64,000 bases of DNA from Pseudocolwellia sp049933045 (GCF_049933045.1 NZ_CP187926.1:310001-374000), one strand, 5' to 3'; counted from the stretch's first letter, positions 37,426-47,892 are shown. Notes: a model not told the origin generated them from the sequence alone. Program-made: numbers and translations.

Positions 37426-38028
37426 GTGAAACAGTTAATTAACACCAATAAAACCTTCGGCAATAAAACATTTACTGGCTTAGAATACGCTAAAGAAGTT
37501 ATATCAGGTAAAGAGTTTTATGACTGTAGGTTTGAGTCATGTGACTTTAATGAAGCACAATTTCTTAATTGTGAGTTTAACAACTGTACGTTTGTTGCTT
37601 GCGATCTTAATAACGTGAATGTAAAAAACTCTAAGTTCTTAGAAGTTGAATTTCTAGATTGTAAAATCATCGGTGTTAACTGGACTTTAGCTTATTGGCG
37701 CGGCATGTTGTTATCAGCACCGTTAACCTTTAAACGTTGTATGATAAATTCATCTACTTTTTATGGTTTAAGCTTAGAGAAAATCATATTTGAAGATTGC
37801 CGTGCGCATTACGTCGACTTCAGAGAAGCCAACTTAAATGACGCAAACTTCTCTCATAGCGACTTAAGAGAAAGCTTGTTTAATAATACCAACCTCACCA
37901 ACGCAAACTTTAAAGAAGCTGAAAACTACGATATAAATATAAAAAATAATATCATTAAAAATGCGACATTCTGTCGTTATGAAGCGGTCAGGCTATTAAG
38001 TTCATTAGACATAAATTTGATTGATTAA
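37426..38028 (+). CDS. Pentapeptide-repeat protein (Qnr-like fold)
   Basis: 200 residues from a GTG start. Quasi-repeats A(D/N)LxX / C(D/E)FxX run through most of the chain (FYDCRFESCDFNEAQFLNCEF; ANLNDANFSHSDLRESLFNN), predicting a right-handed quadrilateral beta-helix. A non-repeat break near 85-100 (NWTLAYWRGMLLSAP) splits it into two towers, as in Qnr proteins that protect DNA gyrase. Similar architecture alone does not show quinolone protection. A terminator just upstream suggests its own promoter. Confidence 0.75.
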   Translation: MKQLINTNKTFGNKTFTGLEYAKEVISGKEFYDCRFESCDFNEAQFLNCEFNNCTFVACDLNNVNVKNSKFLEVEFLDCKIIGVNWTLAYWRGMLLSAPLTFKRCMINSSTFYGLSLEKIIFEDCRAHYVDFREANLNDANFSHSDLRESLFNNTNLTNANFKEAENYDINIKNNIIKNATFCRYEAVRLLSSLDINLID

Positions 38029-38174
38029 AATAAATGGACACTCAAATAATAAAATATTTTTTGATAATCTATTGCTTCAATAATAATACATAGCTTTTAA
38101 ATCCCATTTATTAACGCTATAACTTTTCAGGTAGAAATCGTTAGCGCGCACAAATTATAAAGAGGAATTCTATT

Positions 38175-38666
38175 TTGACTCAAACCTTAATATTCGGCAA
38201 TTCAGGTTCAGGAAAATCAACCTTAGCTAAAACGTTGAGTGAACAGAATAATGTTGCTCATTTAGATTTAGACACCATTGCTTGGCAACCCTTTACAGCA
38301 GAGCAAACAATTCCGACACGTATGCCTTTAACCGAGTCAGAAGCTTTAATAAAAAACTTTTTAGCACAACATAATAGTTGGGTTATTGAAGGCTGTTATT
38401 CTGATTTATTAGAACTATTACTAGATAAAGCACAAGAACTGGTATTTCTTAATTTACCCGTAGATGAGTGCATTGTTAATGCTAAGAATAGAGCATGGGA
38501 ACCTCATAAATATGAATCTGAAGCAGCTCAAAACGCTAATTTGGATATGTTGATAAATTGGATATCAGAATATCCCAATAGAGACGACCACTTTTCTCAA
38601 AAATCACATCTCGTTTTATTTGATCGCTTTAGCGGTAAAAAAGAAATGCGTACCTCAAATAAGTAA
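38175..38666 (+). CDS. P-loop NTPase, adenylate-kinase-like
   Basis: 163 residues from a TTG start with an AGAGGAA ribosome site. Walker A is GNSGSGKST (8-16). LDLDTIAWQP and WVIEGCYSDLLELL resemble small kinases of the FlaR/topology-modulation type, which often act on nucleotides or small molecules. The lid region is short. Substrate unknown. Confidence 0.7.
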   Translation: MTQTLIFGNSGSGKSTLAKTLSEQNNVAHLDLDTIAWQPFTAEQTIPTRMPLTESEALIKNFLAQHNSWVIEGCYSDLLELLLDKAQELVFLNLPVDECIVNAKNRAWEPHKYESEAAQNANLDMLINWISEYPNRDDHFSQKSHLVLFDRFSGKKEMRTSNK

Positions 38667-38889
38667 AACTGCCGTTCACTATTGTTTAATTATTGAAATA
38701 ACTATTACGTGAACTTTACGCATGTGAATAAGAAATAAAGCGTTTCCCCACAATTTTATGACCACTTATGTCACTAGTTTACGCTTAATAAACTAAGTTT
38801 ATGGTTAGTTGGTGTAAATCCTTTATAATCACCGCAATTCTTCGTTGATCATAACTTCTTCGATAGCAACAATATAAAAGGCCATAAAC

Positions 38890-39363
38890 ATGATGAATAC
38901 CAAAATATACAAAAGAGTACTACTAATCACTGATCACCTAATGGCTGCAGCTCAGGATGAAAATCAAAAAGAATTTGATAAATACTATGCTGAACTAAAA
39001 GAACTATGTGAAGAAAACGAAAGTACTGATAAAAACCACCCAGTACAATGGGAAACGTTAGGCGACTTCACTGAAGACTTAGCTGAAGCAGTAACTATTT
39101 ATGAAAAAGCTTTAGCCAAAGCAGAAGAAATTAACTCTAAAGATTTTCGTTCATCAATCGGCTTTTCAATTGCTACCTTAAAAGTTGAACTAGGTGATAA
39201 AGAGGGCGCTATCGAGCATTTAGAAAAAGCTAAAATTAGCTGTAATAAGATCGTTGATAAGCAACTTAAAGCTGAAATACATGATCTTTTAGTAGAGTTA
39301 AGAGGCCCAGATGAACCTAAAGAGCCAAAAGAACCAGAAGCACCACATCCTATTTATGGTTAA
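38890..39363 (+). CDS. Small TPR-like cytosolic protein
   Basis: 157 residues, almost all helical. Two or three tetratricopeptide-like hairpins are visible (LGDFTEDLAEAVTIYEKAL; VELGDKEGAIEHLEKAK). The C-terminal tail is Pro/Glu-rich (PKEPKEPEAPHP). It is probably a protein-protein scaffold, partner unknown. ATG codons occur at 38890 and 38893. A TATAAT at 38824-38829 may be its -10, without a good -35. Confidence 0.6.
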   Translation: MMNTKIYKRVLLITDHLMAAAQDENQKEFDKYYAELKELCEENESTDKNHPVQWETLGDFTEDLAEAVTIYEKALAKAEEINSKDFRSSIGFSIATLKVELGDKEGAIEHLEKAKISCNKIVDKQLKAEIHDLLVELRGPDEPKEPKEPEAPHPIYG

Positions 39364-39384
39364 TGCTGAAGTTTAGTTTTAATA

Positions 39385-39415
39385 AACACGATAATAAGTA
39401 ATTTATTATCGTGTT
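39385..39415 (+). terminator. Terminator-like hairpin after the TPR-like gene
   Basis: A 13-bp stem, AACACGATAATAA (39385-39397) / TTATTATCGTGTT (39403-39415), has a 5-base loop. The T-tract is weak (GTTATT). Confidence 0.7.
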
Positions 39416-39656
39416 GTTATTCCAATCAATAATATTATTAAGACGCTTTCATATCGATAATTTGTTGAGATTTACCCACAAAACTCATTACTATTTAAGA
39501 GATGCTTATTTCTTTAATTACCACCTAAGACAACATTCCTGTATAATCCTGCGCATTAAACAACAGCCTATTTTTAATCTTAATTTTAGCTGTTAACACC
39601 TATTTATAACGCTTTAACCCATAGGTTCGAAGCCAGTTAAAGCAACAGAGCGTAAT

Positions 39657-41108
39657 ATGACCGTAGAACAATTCGATCCACAAACACCAAAGAAAAGTAG
39701 TAACTCGGCTGAAAGCCAAACAACTACGTTAAGCATTCCATCTAAAATGATTGAAGAGCAAGCTAACACTCAACAAAGCCAAGAACCTGCTAAAACAGCT
39801 AAAATTGGTTTTGTTAGCTTAGGTTGTCCTAAAAATTTAGTAGATAGCGAACGCATTCTTACTCAACTTCGTACTGAGGGTTACGATGTTGTTAACTCTT
39901 ACGCTGATGCTGAAATGGTGATTGTGAATACCTGTGGTTTTATTGATTCAGCAGTTCAAGAGTCGTTAGATACGATTGGTGAAGCTCTTGCCGCTAATGG
40001 CAAAGTATTAGTTACGGGTTGTTTAGGTGTTAAGAAAGATGAAATTATTGAGCTACATCCTAATGTATTAGGTGTTACTGGACCGCATGCTTATGATGAA
40101 GTATTAACACAAGTTCATCAACATGTGGCTAAGCCTGTCCATAATCCTTTTATCGATTTAGTTCCGCCTCAAGGCGTTAAACTAACACCTAAGCATTATG
40201 CCTATTTAAAAATATCTGAAGGTTGTAACCACCGTTGTACTTTCTGTATTATCCCGTCAATGCGTGGCGATTTAGACTCACGTCCAGTGGGTGATGTATT
40301 AGGTGAAGCTAAACGTTTGGTGGATGCTGGCGTTAAAGAGTTATTAGTTATTTCGCAAGATACATCTGCTTATGGTGTTGATGTTAAACATAAAACAGAT
40401 TTCTGGGATGGCATGCCAGTTAAAACTCACATGCAACAGTTGTGTGAAGAGTTAGCTAAGCAGGGCGTTTGGATCCGTTTACATTACGTTTATCCATATC
40501 CGCATGTTGATAAAATCATCCCATTAATGGCAGAAGGTAAAATACTGCCTTATTTAGATATTCCATTTCAACACGCTAACAAACGTATTCTTAAGTTAAT
40601 GAAACGTCCTGGTAGCTCAGACCGCGTGTTAGAGCGTATTGCTAAATGGCGTGAGATTTGTCCTGAATTAGTTATTCGTTCAACCTTTATTGTTGGTTTC
40701 CCAGGTGAAACGGAAGAAGAGTTTGAAGAGTTGTTAGACTTTTTAGAAGAAGCTCAGCTTGATCGTGTAGGTTGTTTCAAATACTCACCAGTTGAAGGCG
40801 CTACTGCTAATGCCCTACCTGATCATGTATCAGAAGAAGTTATGGAAGAAAGACTTCAGCGCTTTATGGAAGTTCAAGCACGCATCAGTTCTGAAAAATT
40901 ACAAGCTCGTATTGGTCAAGAATATTTAATTCTTGTTGATGAAGTGAATAGCCTTGGTATTGTTGGTCGTTCATACATGGATGCTCCAGAAGTGGATGGT
41001 AAAGTCTATTTATCTGACGATTATGAAGCTGAACCAGGTGATCTTATTTGGGTACAAATCATTCACGCCGACGAGCATGACGTTTGGGGCGTAAGAGTTG
41101 AGGATTAA
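39657..41108 (+). CDS. rimO: Ribosomal protein uS12 methylthiotransferase
   Basis: 483 residues. The radical-SAM cluster is Cys190, Cys194 and Cys197 in EGCNHRCTFC. The N-terminal UPF0004 domain begins at KIGFVSLGCPKNLVDSERIL, and a TRAM domain ends the chain. It methylthiolates an aspartate of ribosomal protein S12. A Ser/Gln/Thr-rich N-terminal extension of about 45 residues is absent from E. coli RimO (441). Either the true start is a later codon or the extension is lineage-specific; the ribosome site at the chosen ATG is weak. Confidence 0.95.
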   Translation: MTVEQFDPQTPKKSSNSAESQTTTLSIPSKMIEEQANTQQSQEPAKTAKIGFVSLGCPKNLVDSERILTQLRTEGYDVVNSYADAEMVIVNTCGFIDSAVQESLDTIGEALAANGKVLVTGCLGVKKDEIIELHPNVLGVTGPHAYDEVLTQVHQHVAKPVHNPFIDLVPPQGVKLTPKHYAYLKISEGCNHRCTFCIIPSMRGDLDSRPVGDVLGEAKRLVDAGVKELLVISQDTSAYGVDVKHKTDFWDGMPVKTHMQQLCEELAKQGVWIRLHYVYPYPHVDKIIPLMAEGKILPYLDIPFQHANKRILKLMKRPGSSDRVLERIAKWREICPELVIRSTFIVGFPGETEEEFEELLDFLEEAQLDRVGCFKYSPVEGATANALPDHVSEEVMEERLQRFMEVQARISSEKLQARIGQEYLILVDEVNSLGIVGRSYMDAPEVDGKVYLSDDYEAEPGDLIWVQIIHADEHDVWGVRVED

Positions 41109-41143
41109 GTTTCTCCTAACTCTACAAGGTCTTAGCTAAAATA

Positions 41144-41175
41144 AAAAAACCAACTTAATGTAAGTTGGTTTTTTT
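41144..41175. terminator. Bidirectional terminator after rimO
   Basis: A 10-bp stem, AACCAACTTA (41148-41157) / TAAGTTGGTT (41161-41170), is flanked by A's on the left and T's on the right. It can therefore end transcription of rimO and possibly of the facing phosphoesterase gene, whose stop is 135 bases away. Confidence 0.88.
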
Positions 41176-41309
41176 GTGCCTTAAAATTGTTAAGAATGTG
41201 AAACACATAATTGTATATTGAGTTATTCGACACTTAATCTAGTTATAAATAATGTTTATAACTGTGGAGAACGTGCAGCATACATATGCTTATTTAACCT
41301 TAAAAGAGG

Positions 41310-42578
41310 TTATTTAATTGGTTTAACAAATTTGAAACCATAAGGTTCAAAATAAGTATTACTTTTAATGAGCTTATATTTAGCTGTTAATTCTTGCTCG
41401 CTAACCGATAACTCTACAAAGCCAGGTACGTTATGAGTACCACATGAATTTGGAGCTAAGTAATGTGCTGCTTCACCATCACTTTTAGGATCGCAAGGAA
41501 TAGCCCGTTTACTCGCTGATAATTTTCCTCCAGCGCCAGCATGTGCTTGTACTAAACCTGCTCCGTAGGTAAAGGTTGAGCTTGTTCTATCAATAACACA
41601 CGCAGGGTTTGCACCATTAGCCGTAGTTGTTAATGGAACTTGTGGACAAGCTTCTGAATGGCTCAGTAAATGGGTACGCCATATGTTATGAGAGCTACCA
41701 GATAAAAATACATTAACACCTTGTTCAATATTTAAATTGATAACATCTTCACAGCCTTGACCAAAACTTTGATTTTTCCCCATATCAATACAAGGTAAGT
41801 GGTTAAAGTGAATAAGCCATCTTTCTTGTTCAATTGCTTCTTGGTATACCGATTTTAGCCACTGATAATTTGGCTTATCTTTTTCATAATCCGTAAAATA
41901 TTTTTGTGCATGAGCAGGTTCATATTCTTCTTCTTGAAAAGCGATAGACGTTGCCACAATGCGCATTTTTGCCTTTCCCACAGTTACATCAACATAATAT
42001 AAATAAGGATATAAACCATAACCATCTGTTTGTGGGGCACTCGCAACGGTGTTATTACCTGTTGGTGTCAGGCAATTTCTGTATGTAGCAATATCACCAT
42101 GTTGATTATGACTATCATGATCGCCAGGAACAAAAATCATTGGAGTATTATTTGATACTACTTTGGCAGCTTTACACCAATGTAATGCTTGTTCTTTGGG
42201 GGCTAATTTATTTCGACCATAACTTAAATCGCCAATTAGAACGACTAAATCACTTTTACCTGCCTCGCGCATAGAATCACGTGTGAGTGTTTTCTTACCT
42301 TTTGAAAAAGGTGCGCCCCAATGATCATCCCAATCACCAGCAAGAGCGATAGAGAATTTATCGGTACTCTGTGTCATGGACTTGTCTTGCGCATTAACAC
42401 TGGCAGAAAATGAGCTTATTATTGAAATAATTAACGTACTTAATATTAGCTTTGATTTAAATGGGTAACTAAATCGGGGGCTAAATAGGGAGCTAAATTG
42501 AGAGGTGACTAGAGAAATGTGTTGGGAACTAAATGATAATCGTAGGGGTAAGGCCGTTAATAGTCTTTTTAATAACAT
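41310..42578 (-). CDS. Exported calcineurin-like metallophosphoesterase
   Basis: About 422 residues from ATG 42578, where a GAGAA ribosome site fits; an in-frame ATG also exists at 42653. A long, Ser/Phe-rich N-region precedes a hydrophobic signal core (LILSTLIISIISSFSASVNA), predicting export. Metal-site blocks are AGDWDDHW, VLIGDLSYG, FVPGDHDSH, HFNHLP and LSGSSHN, the order of purple-acid-phosphatase-like phosphoesterases. Likely a periplasmic phosphatase. It is downstream of the TPR-sulfotransferase on the same strand, with a gap of about 140 bases. Confidence 0.82.
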   Translation of the reverse strand: MLLKRLLTALPLRLSFSSQHISLVTSQFSSLFSPRFSYPFKSKLILSTLIISIISSFSASVNAQDKSMTQSTDKFSIALAGDWDDHWGAPFSKGKKTLTRDSMREAGKSDLVVLIGDLSYGRNKLAPKEQALHWCKAAKVVSNNTPMIFVPGDHDSHNQHGDIATYRNCLTPTGNNTVASAPQTDGYGLYPYLYYVDVTVGKAKMRIVATSIAFQEEEYEPAHAQKYFTDYEKDKPNYQWLKSVYQEAIEQERWLIHFNHLPCIDMGKNQSFGQGCEDVINLNIEQGVNVFLSGSSHNIWRTHLLSHSEACPQVPLTTTANGANPACVIDRTSSTFTYGAGLVQAHAGAGGKLSASKRAIPCDPKSDGEAAHYLAPNSCGTHNVPGFVELSVSEQELTAKYKLIKSNTYFEPYGFKFVKPIK

Positions 42579-42716
42579 ATTATGTTCTCGATGAGTTATT
42601 GCGTTATTTTTACGATAAGCCCCTAAGATCGAATTAATTTCAGGGGCTCGCATGTTAACTTATTACTCTCACACTTTAGACTCATGTTTGGTATGTATTA
42701 GACATACTTTAGATAC

Positions 42717-44693
42717 CTAGTCTGCTTGATTCAGTGCTTTTTTCAGTGGACCAAGATGTGCTTCATAATTACGCCATTGTTCTAAACCACTTTGATAAAT
42801 AGGTTGTCGAACTTGCTCTGAGCTTGGTGTACGTACGGCACGTTTGTTGGTATGAAAATCGATACAAGTTTGCTCAAAAGGCAGGCCACAATAATCGAGT
42901 ATACGACGTACTTGGGTTTCTAAATCGGCTACAACATCTTCGTATTGAACACGTAATATTTTACCTGGTAACTCTTTGTCCCAATGATCCATAATATCAA
43001 CATAGCTTTGGTAATAATGACCAATATCTTCAAGATCATAAGAAAACTGTTGTCCTTCACCAAAGAGTTGTTTGAACCCACTAAAGCAACACGACATTGG
43101 ATGACGTCTAGCATCGATAATTTTAGCGTTTGGTAATATCAAATGTATCAGGGCGATATGTCGAAAGTTGTTTGGCATTTTATCGATGAAAAACATTCCA
43201 CCTTGGCGGTGATGTTGAGTTTCTTCGATATAAAGCTCACCCATTTTTTTGATGTCTTCAGCCGATATTTTTTTAAGAATACCAGGATATTGTGGTGTTT
43301 CTTTATTTAACTTTCGTCCACTTAAACGATGAGCTAAGCCAATGATATTGGCTAATTCCATAGTTCCATCTACTTGTGAGTGTGATGATAGAATTTGCTC
43401 TAAAAGTGTTGAGCCTGCACGTGGTAGCCCAACAATAAAGATAGGATCTGGCGCTTGGCAACCAGCCTCTTTATTACGCTCAAAAAACTCAGCATCGAAG
43501 TCGCTTTTCTGAATATCAAATGAAGTATCAAGACTTTTACTATCAAACTTGTCTTGCTCACTTTTTAGCTTGTTGCCTCGATGATAAAAAGTGAAAGCTT
43601 CGTCGAATTCTTTTCTATCTTCAAGATCTTTTCCTATAGCGAAACAGAAGTGAACTCTATCATTAACTGATGTTGCTGAACTTGCCTCTTGCTCTCGCAT
43701 TTGCTGGCGTTCTTCTTCGGTAAATCGATACGTTTTGAGGTTGGCTAAACTCCAAAAAGCATCACCAAAATCAGGTTTGATATTATAACCATTTCGATAC
43801 GCTGTAATGGCATCTTCAACTCGACCCATAGTTTTAAGGGCATGGCCTAATGTGAGGTGAATTGAATGATTATTTGAATTACTTTGTAAAACGGTTTCAA
43901 AAGTATTTATAGCTGCAGCAAAGTCGCCTGTTGCTTGCTGGGCGTTGCCTAATGCTATTTTGAAATTTGAATTGTTAGGATCTGCTGCTAAAAGGATTTT
44001 TGCTTGTTCTAATGCTTTATTAAATTTTTGGCGTTTATGTAGGATATTAACGTAATCTAAACGTGCTCTATGATATTTGGGTTCAAACTCAAGACAGCTC
44101 GCTAATAAGAATTCAGCATCGTCAAGGATTTGAAATTTTGAACCTAATTCCGCTAATAAACGCATGGCTTCAGGGTGATGTGGATTATCTTTCAAAAAGT
44201 GACGACATAACCATTCAGCTTTGTGCAGGTGTTTTTGATAAATTAGGCTTGAAACAGAAACTAATTCAGGTGGTAAGCTCGATAGCCATTCGAGATGTCT
44301 TTTAGCTTCAATTTTTTTTGAATAGGTTGGTTCATTAGACAAAACACGCCAGCTTCCAAATAAGGCTGGATTGAGCGTAACTGCTTTATCAAAAACAGCG
44401 ATAGCTTTTGATGTTTCACCTAGCGTTTTATAAATATAACCTTGCTCTTGATACGCTCTTGCGTGATCGGGAAGCTTGACCAGTACTTGGTTCAGGTTAG
44501 CCATAGATTCGTTATATTTTTGTTGTTTACGCTGACACACAGCAAGACAATAAACACCTTCGATATGTCCTGGATGTTCAGTAAGCATATTATTAAGGTT
44601 TTCAGCAGCTTGATTTAGCTGACCTTTTTGGATCAATTGCTGAGATTTTTTAATAATCTCTTCAGGTTGGGGAGTATTTAATTGTTCAGGCAA
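42717..44693 (-). CDS. TPR-repeat sulfotransferase family protein
   Basis: 658 residues. The first about 330 contain seven or more tetratricopeptide repeats (YNESMANLNQVLVKLPDHARAY and others). The C-terminal half is a sulfotransferase fold with the PAPS 5'-phosphosulfate loop GLPRAGST (422-429), followed by DARRHPMSCCFSGFKQL for the 3'-phosphate. Such genes are often beside TonB receptors in marine and freshwater proteobacteria; the acceptor is unknown. Here it lies downstream of a TonB receptor on the same strand, but a terminator stands between them. Confidence 0.88.
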   Translation of the reverse strand: MPEQLNTPQPEEIIKKSQQLIQKGQLNQAAENLNNMLTEHPGHIEGVYCLAVCQRKQQKYNESMANLNQVLVKLPDHARAYQEQGYIYKTLGETSKAIAVFDKAVTLNPALFGSWRVLSNEPTYSKKIEAKRHLEWLSSLPPELVSVSSLIYQKHLHKAEWLCRHFLKDNPHHPEAMRLLAELGSKFQILDDAEFLLASCLEFEPKYHRARLDYVNILHKRQKFNKALEQAKILLAADPNNSNFKIALGNAQQATGDFAAAINTFETVLQSNSNNHSIHLTLGHALKTMGRVEDAITAYRNGYNIKPDFGDAFWSLANLKTYRFTEEERQQMREQEASSATSVNDRVHFCFAIGKDLEDRKEFDEAFTFYHRGNKLKSEQDKFDSKSLDTSFDIQKSDFDAEFFERNKEAGCQAPDPIFIVGLPRAGSTLLEQILSSHSQVDGTMELANIIGLAHRLSGRKLNKETPQYPGILKKISAEDIKKMGELYIEETQHHRQGGMFFIDKMPNNFRHIALIHLILPNAKIIDARRHPMSCCFSGFKQLFGEGQQFSYDLEDIGHYYQSYVDIMDHWDKELPGKILRVQYEDVVADLETQVRRILDYCGLPFEQTCIDFHTNKRAVRTPSSEQVRQPIYQSGLEQWRNYEAHLGPLKKALNQAD

Positions 44694-44763
44694 AGTAATG
44701 TCCAGTGAATATTAGGTGTATTGAATATTGTGTGTTGAATGTTTTATATAAGCAAAAATTAAA

Positions 44764-44793
44764 AAAGGTTGACGATTTTACTCGTCAACCTTT
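44764..44793 (-). terminator. Rho-independent terminator after the second TonB receptor
   Basis: A 12-bp stem, AAAGGTTGACGA (44764-44775) / TCGTCAACCTTT (44782-44793), is followed on the minus strand by TTTTTTAATTTTT. It lies about 100 bases after the receptor stop and about 70 bases before the sulfotransferase start. Confidence 0.88.
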
Positions 44794-44890
44794 ATATACC
44801 TATTCCACTTCAAGATGCAAATCTCAGTAAGTTTGAACTAAATCTTACGCCTTTAAATGGTAGAGCTATATATTAACATTATTCTAAATG

Positions 44891-47287
44891 CTAATAATCG
44901 TAACTTACTCTAAAACCAATAGTACGTGGTCTAGTTGGAGATACTCTGAATACGTTATCTGCAGAACCAGCCGCTACTTGACCTAAAGAATCTGTAGCAT
45001 TATCGATGAAGAATGTTGCTCTCCAGTCATCTTTGCTAATACTCGCTGATAAATTAACTTGGTTGTAAGATGGTAACTCAACACGATCATCAGCAACTAG
45101 ACTGTTGAATCGTGAATCTGTCCACTTGAAAATACCTTGATAAACAACAGAAAAATCACCAGCTTCTTGGTAGATACGAGCACCAAGCACACCTTCAGTT
45201 TCTGGGGCATAAGGAAGGTTTGAACCTACAGGAGCAATACCAACTAAAAGATTGTCTGGGATTTCAGTCAATTCAGAGTCGATATAACTAAATGAGCCAA
45301 ATACATCTAAGTAGTCGTTAGCGGTCCAATTTAAATCGAATTCAAGGCCATTAATTCTAGATGTTCCAACATTATCAAAGAATGAATTGTTAGCAATATC
45401 AAGATCAAGAACACTTTGCTGCATATCACTAAAATCAACGTTATATATAGCACCGTTGAAACGTAAAGTGTTATCTAACCACGTTGTTTTCCAACCTAAT
45501 TCAACACTTGTTACATCATCTGTATCAAAAGATGCTGGAATGCCATTCACATTAGCTGAACGGTTAAAACCACCACTTCTGAAACCTTCAGAGTAAGTAA
45601 GGTAGAACATAGTGTCGTCGTTCATTTTCCAACGAACATTACCTTTGTAAATAGTACCTGAAAGAGTTGTAGGTGTTAAACCAGCAAGGTTTGCATCTAC
45701 ATTTGTACCAGCATCAGCTTCTGGACCTGCTGCTCTTTGACCGAAAGGTGATTGACCTTTAAGTCCGATATCTATTTCATAATGACGAGCGCCAACAGTA
45801 ACAGTAACTGTGTCAGTAACATCATAAGCGATTTCACCAAATACAGATATTTCTTCACGATCTGATTGGTAATCGTTGAAATACGTTACGCCTGCAGGAC
45901 GAGCACTACCATCTGTATTGGTAAATGCGCCAGGGATTGGAAAGTTTGGTGAAAAACCAGCTTGAACAGAACCTGCATAGTTAAAGTCAGTTAAACTGTT
46001 AAGTTGTTGGTCATCATAGAACACACCACCAATTGCACGAAAACGTTCTTCAGCATTAGTTGATACACGGATCTCATGAACTGAACGTTCAGTTTCAAAC
46101 TGCTCAGATGTTGTCATTACTGGGCTAAAACACTCATCGTAGCCAGGGTAAGTACAAATATAGTAAGGAACAAAAGGACCTACTTCTATATAAGCTGTGT
46201 AATCTGTATTACCTTGATAGGTTCTGTCTGTATATGAGCCGTTGTAGATCACTTCAAGATCGCCAAACATACCATTCACAGTCCACTGTGTTAGGTTAAC
46301 TTCGTCATTCCCTTCTACTGGTGAAAAGGTTGTTACATTTAAGTCATCATCGTCACTGATTGTAGGGTCATATTCGAAAGAACCTTCAGTATCAAGCTGT
46401 TGACTTGTATGTTGTACTAATAAATCCCATTCATCGTTAATTTGCCACAATGCACTAGCTCTCATACCACGATAAGTTGCTTCGTTGTAATCGTCTTTCG
46501 CGTATGTAGCATTAGTTACTTCTAATCTCGATGAAGGAATTGTGCCACCTAAGCCAGGATTTGATAGAGGTAACTGAGTTGTAGCAAGTTCATTATCAAT
46601 AAAACCGCCATCAGTTGAGCTATAGCCCGCAAGTCTGATTGCGAAAACATCTTCTACAAGAGGGATGTTAACGAAGCCTTCAGATTGGTTACTGATAGCA
46701 CCACTTTTAGTTGTTGATATACCGAATTCACCACCGGCTCTAAAATCAACTAAATCTGGTTTGTTAGAAATAAGACGTACAGTACCTGCCTGCGAACTAG
46801 CACCAAATAATGTACCTTGAGGGCCTTTTAATACTTCTACGCGTTGTAAATCTACAGCGTATAAATCAATGTTACGACCAGGCGTTGTAATAGGCGCTTC
46901 ATCAAGATAAAAAGCCACACTTGGTTCGCCGCCAATACCAGCAAGTCTTACGTCTGAACGACCAGCAGAAACACCACGAATATAAGTTTCTTGTTTACCT
47001 GGACCTTGACCTTCTGAGCTAACACCTGGAAGTAATGCAACGTAATCTTCAAAGCTATCAATACCAAGTTCTTGAAGTTTTTGACCGCTCATTGCTTGAA
47101 CCGCAAGTGGTACTTCTTGTTGATTTTCAGAACGGCGAGTTGATGTAACAATTATTTTTTCGAGTTGACGTTCGCTATCAGCTTCTTTTTCTACGTTATT
47201 TTCTTGAGCGTGAACTGCACCGTTACTCAATGCAAGTGCTACTGCTACAGTTAATACTGTTTTAGTAGGTCTTTTGATTTGAGACAT
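44891..47287 (-). CDS. TonB-dependent outer-membrane receptor
   Basis: 798 residues. The signal peptide ends near ..GAVHAQ, followed by a TonB box-like EKIIVTSTRR and a plug domain (about 50-165: DYVALLPGVS, TYIRGVSAG, VEVLKGPQGTLFG). The barrel ends in aromatic Tyr (VSYDY). The plug resembles the group often annotated for siderophores, sterols or plant-type carbon sources, so the ligand is uncertain. It is divergent from a glycerophosphodiesterase/transporter pair across 605 bases. Confidence 0.92.
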   Translation of the reverse strand: MSQIKRPTKTVLTVAVALALSNGAVHAQENNVEKEADSERQLEKIIVTSTRRSENQQEVPLAVQAMSGQKLQELGIDSFEDYVALLPGVSSEGQGPGKQETYIRGVSAGRSDVRLAGIGGEPSVAFYLDEAPITTPGRNIDLYAVDLQRVEVLKGPQGTLFGASSQAGTVRLISNKPDLVDFRAGGEFGISTTKSGAISNQSEGFVNIPLVEDVFAIRLAGYSSTDGGFIDNELATTQLPLSNPGLGGTIPSSRLEVTNATYAKDDYNEATYRGMRASALWQINDEWDLLVQHTSQQLDTEGSFEYDPTISDDDDLNVTTFSPVEGNDEVNLTQWTVNGMFGDLEVIYNGSYTDRTYQGNTDYTAYIEVGPFVPYYICTYPGYDECFSPVMTTSEQFETERSVHEIRVSTNAEERFRAIGGVFYDDQQLNSLTDFNYAGSVQAGFSPNFPIPGAFTNTDGSARPAGVTYFNDYQSDREEISVFGEIAYDVTDTVTVTVGARHYEIDIGLKGQSPFGQRAAGPEADAGTNVDANLAGLTPTTLSGTIYKGNVRWKMNDDTMFYLTYSEGFRSGGFNRSANVNGIPASFDTDDVTSVELGWKTTWLDNTLRFNGAIYNVDFSDMQQSVLDLDIANNSFFDNVGTSRINGLEFDLNWTANDYLDVFGSFSYIDSELTEIPDNLLVGIAPVGSNLPYAPETEGVLGARIYQEAGDFSVVYQGIFKWTDSRFNSLVADDRVELPSYNQVNLSASISKDDWRATFFIDNATDSLGQVAAGSADNVFRVSPTRPRTIGFRVSYDY

Positions 47288-47892
47288 ATGTATCCTTTAG
47301 TATTATGTTACTTCAAAGTTTATTTATTATTGTTCCTAATTGTATTAAGTACATATTGCAGATTTAAGTCAGTTTTAATTTAGCAGCAATAAACTAAAGG
47401 TTATTTTCAACCTATGTTCACTATGAAACTAACTGTTAAATACTTGGTCTTAAAACTTTGCATTAATTCTTCTGTAACAACATGCCTCTATATTTAAAAT
47501 ACACAGAGCATAGGTAGAAAAATTTAGTTACTTAACTTGTTTTTACGATCTCAAAGGAACAATTTGAATGATTGTTTGGGGGGATTATAACAAATGAAGT
47601 AATCAAGAGGGGAGTTTCAAGTAAATTATTGAGTAAATTTTATTTGTTCTCTAACTTTATGCTAAAACCTATAAATGTATTGCTTTGCTTATTCAGTCAG
47701 CGTGAAAGTTCTTGTTTTGTTACTGTATTGCGGGAATAATGCCGAATTTACTACGATACAGAAAGAAACGCTGTTAATATATTTGCCAATATAAACGAGC
47801 TTAATGCTAAACTTAAGTTGAAATGAAAGGCTTTTATTTACTTTATAGTTTGTGTTGAAAGTAATTTATTAAAGAATAATGAGAATTTAATT
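47288..47892. other. Divergent promoter region, TonB receptor / glycerophosphodiesterase
   Basis: 605 bases with no ORF. It must carry promoters for both directions. I looked for Pho-box-like CTGTNA repeats, because the flanking genes suggest phosphate use, and found only isolated CTGTAAC (near 47474) and CTGTTAA (near 47773), which is not convincing. Confidence 0.4.

Noticed and set aside
39411..39596. 61-codon ORF before rimO
   Set aside because: It starts inside the terminator hairpin of the preceding gene and has no recognisable feature.
47288..47892. Pho box in the divergent promoter region
   Set aside because: Only single CTGTNA-like words are present, without the 11-base tandem spacing required.
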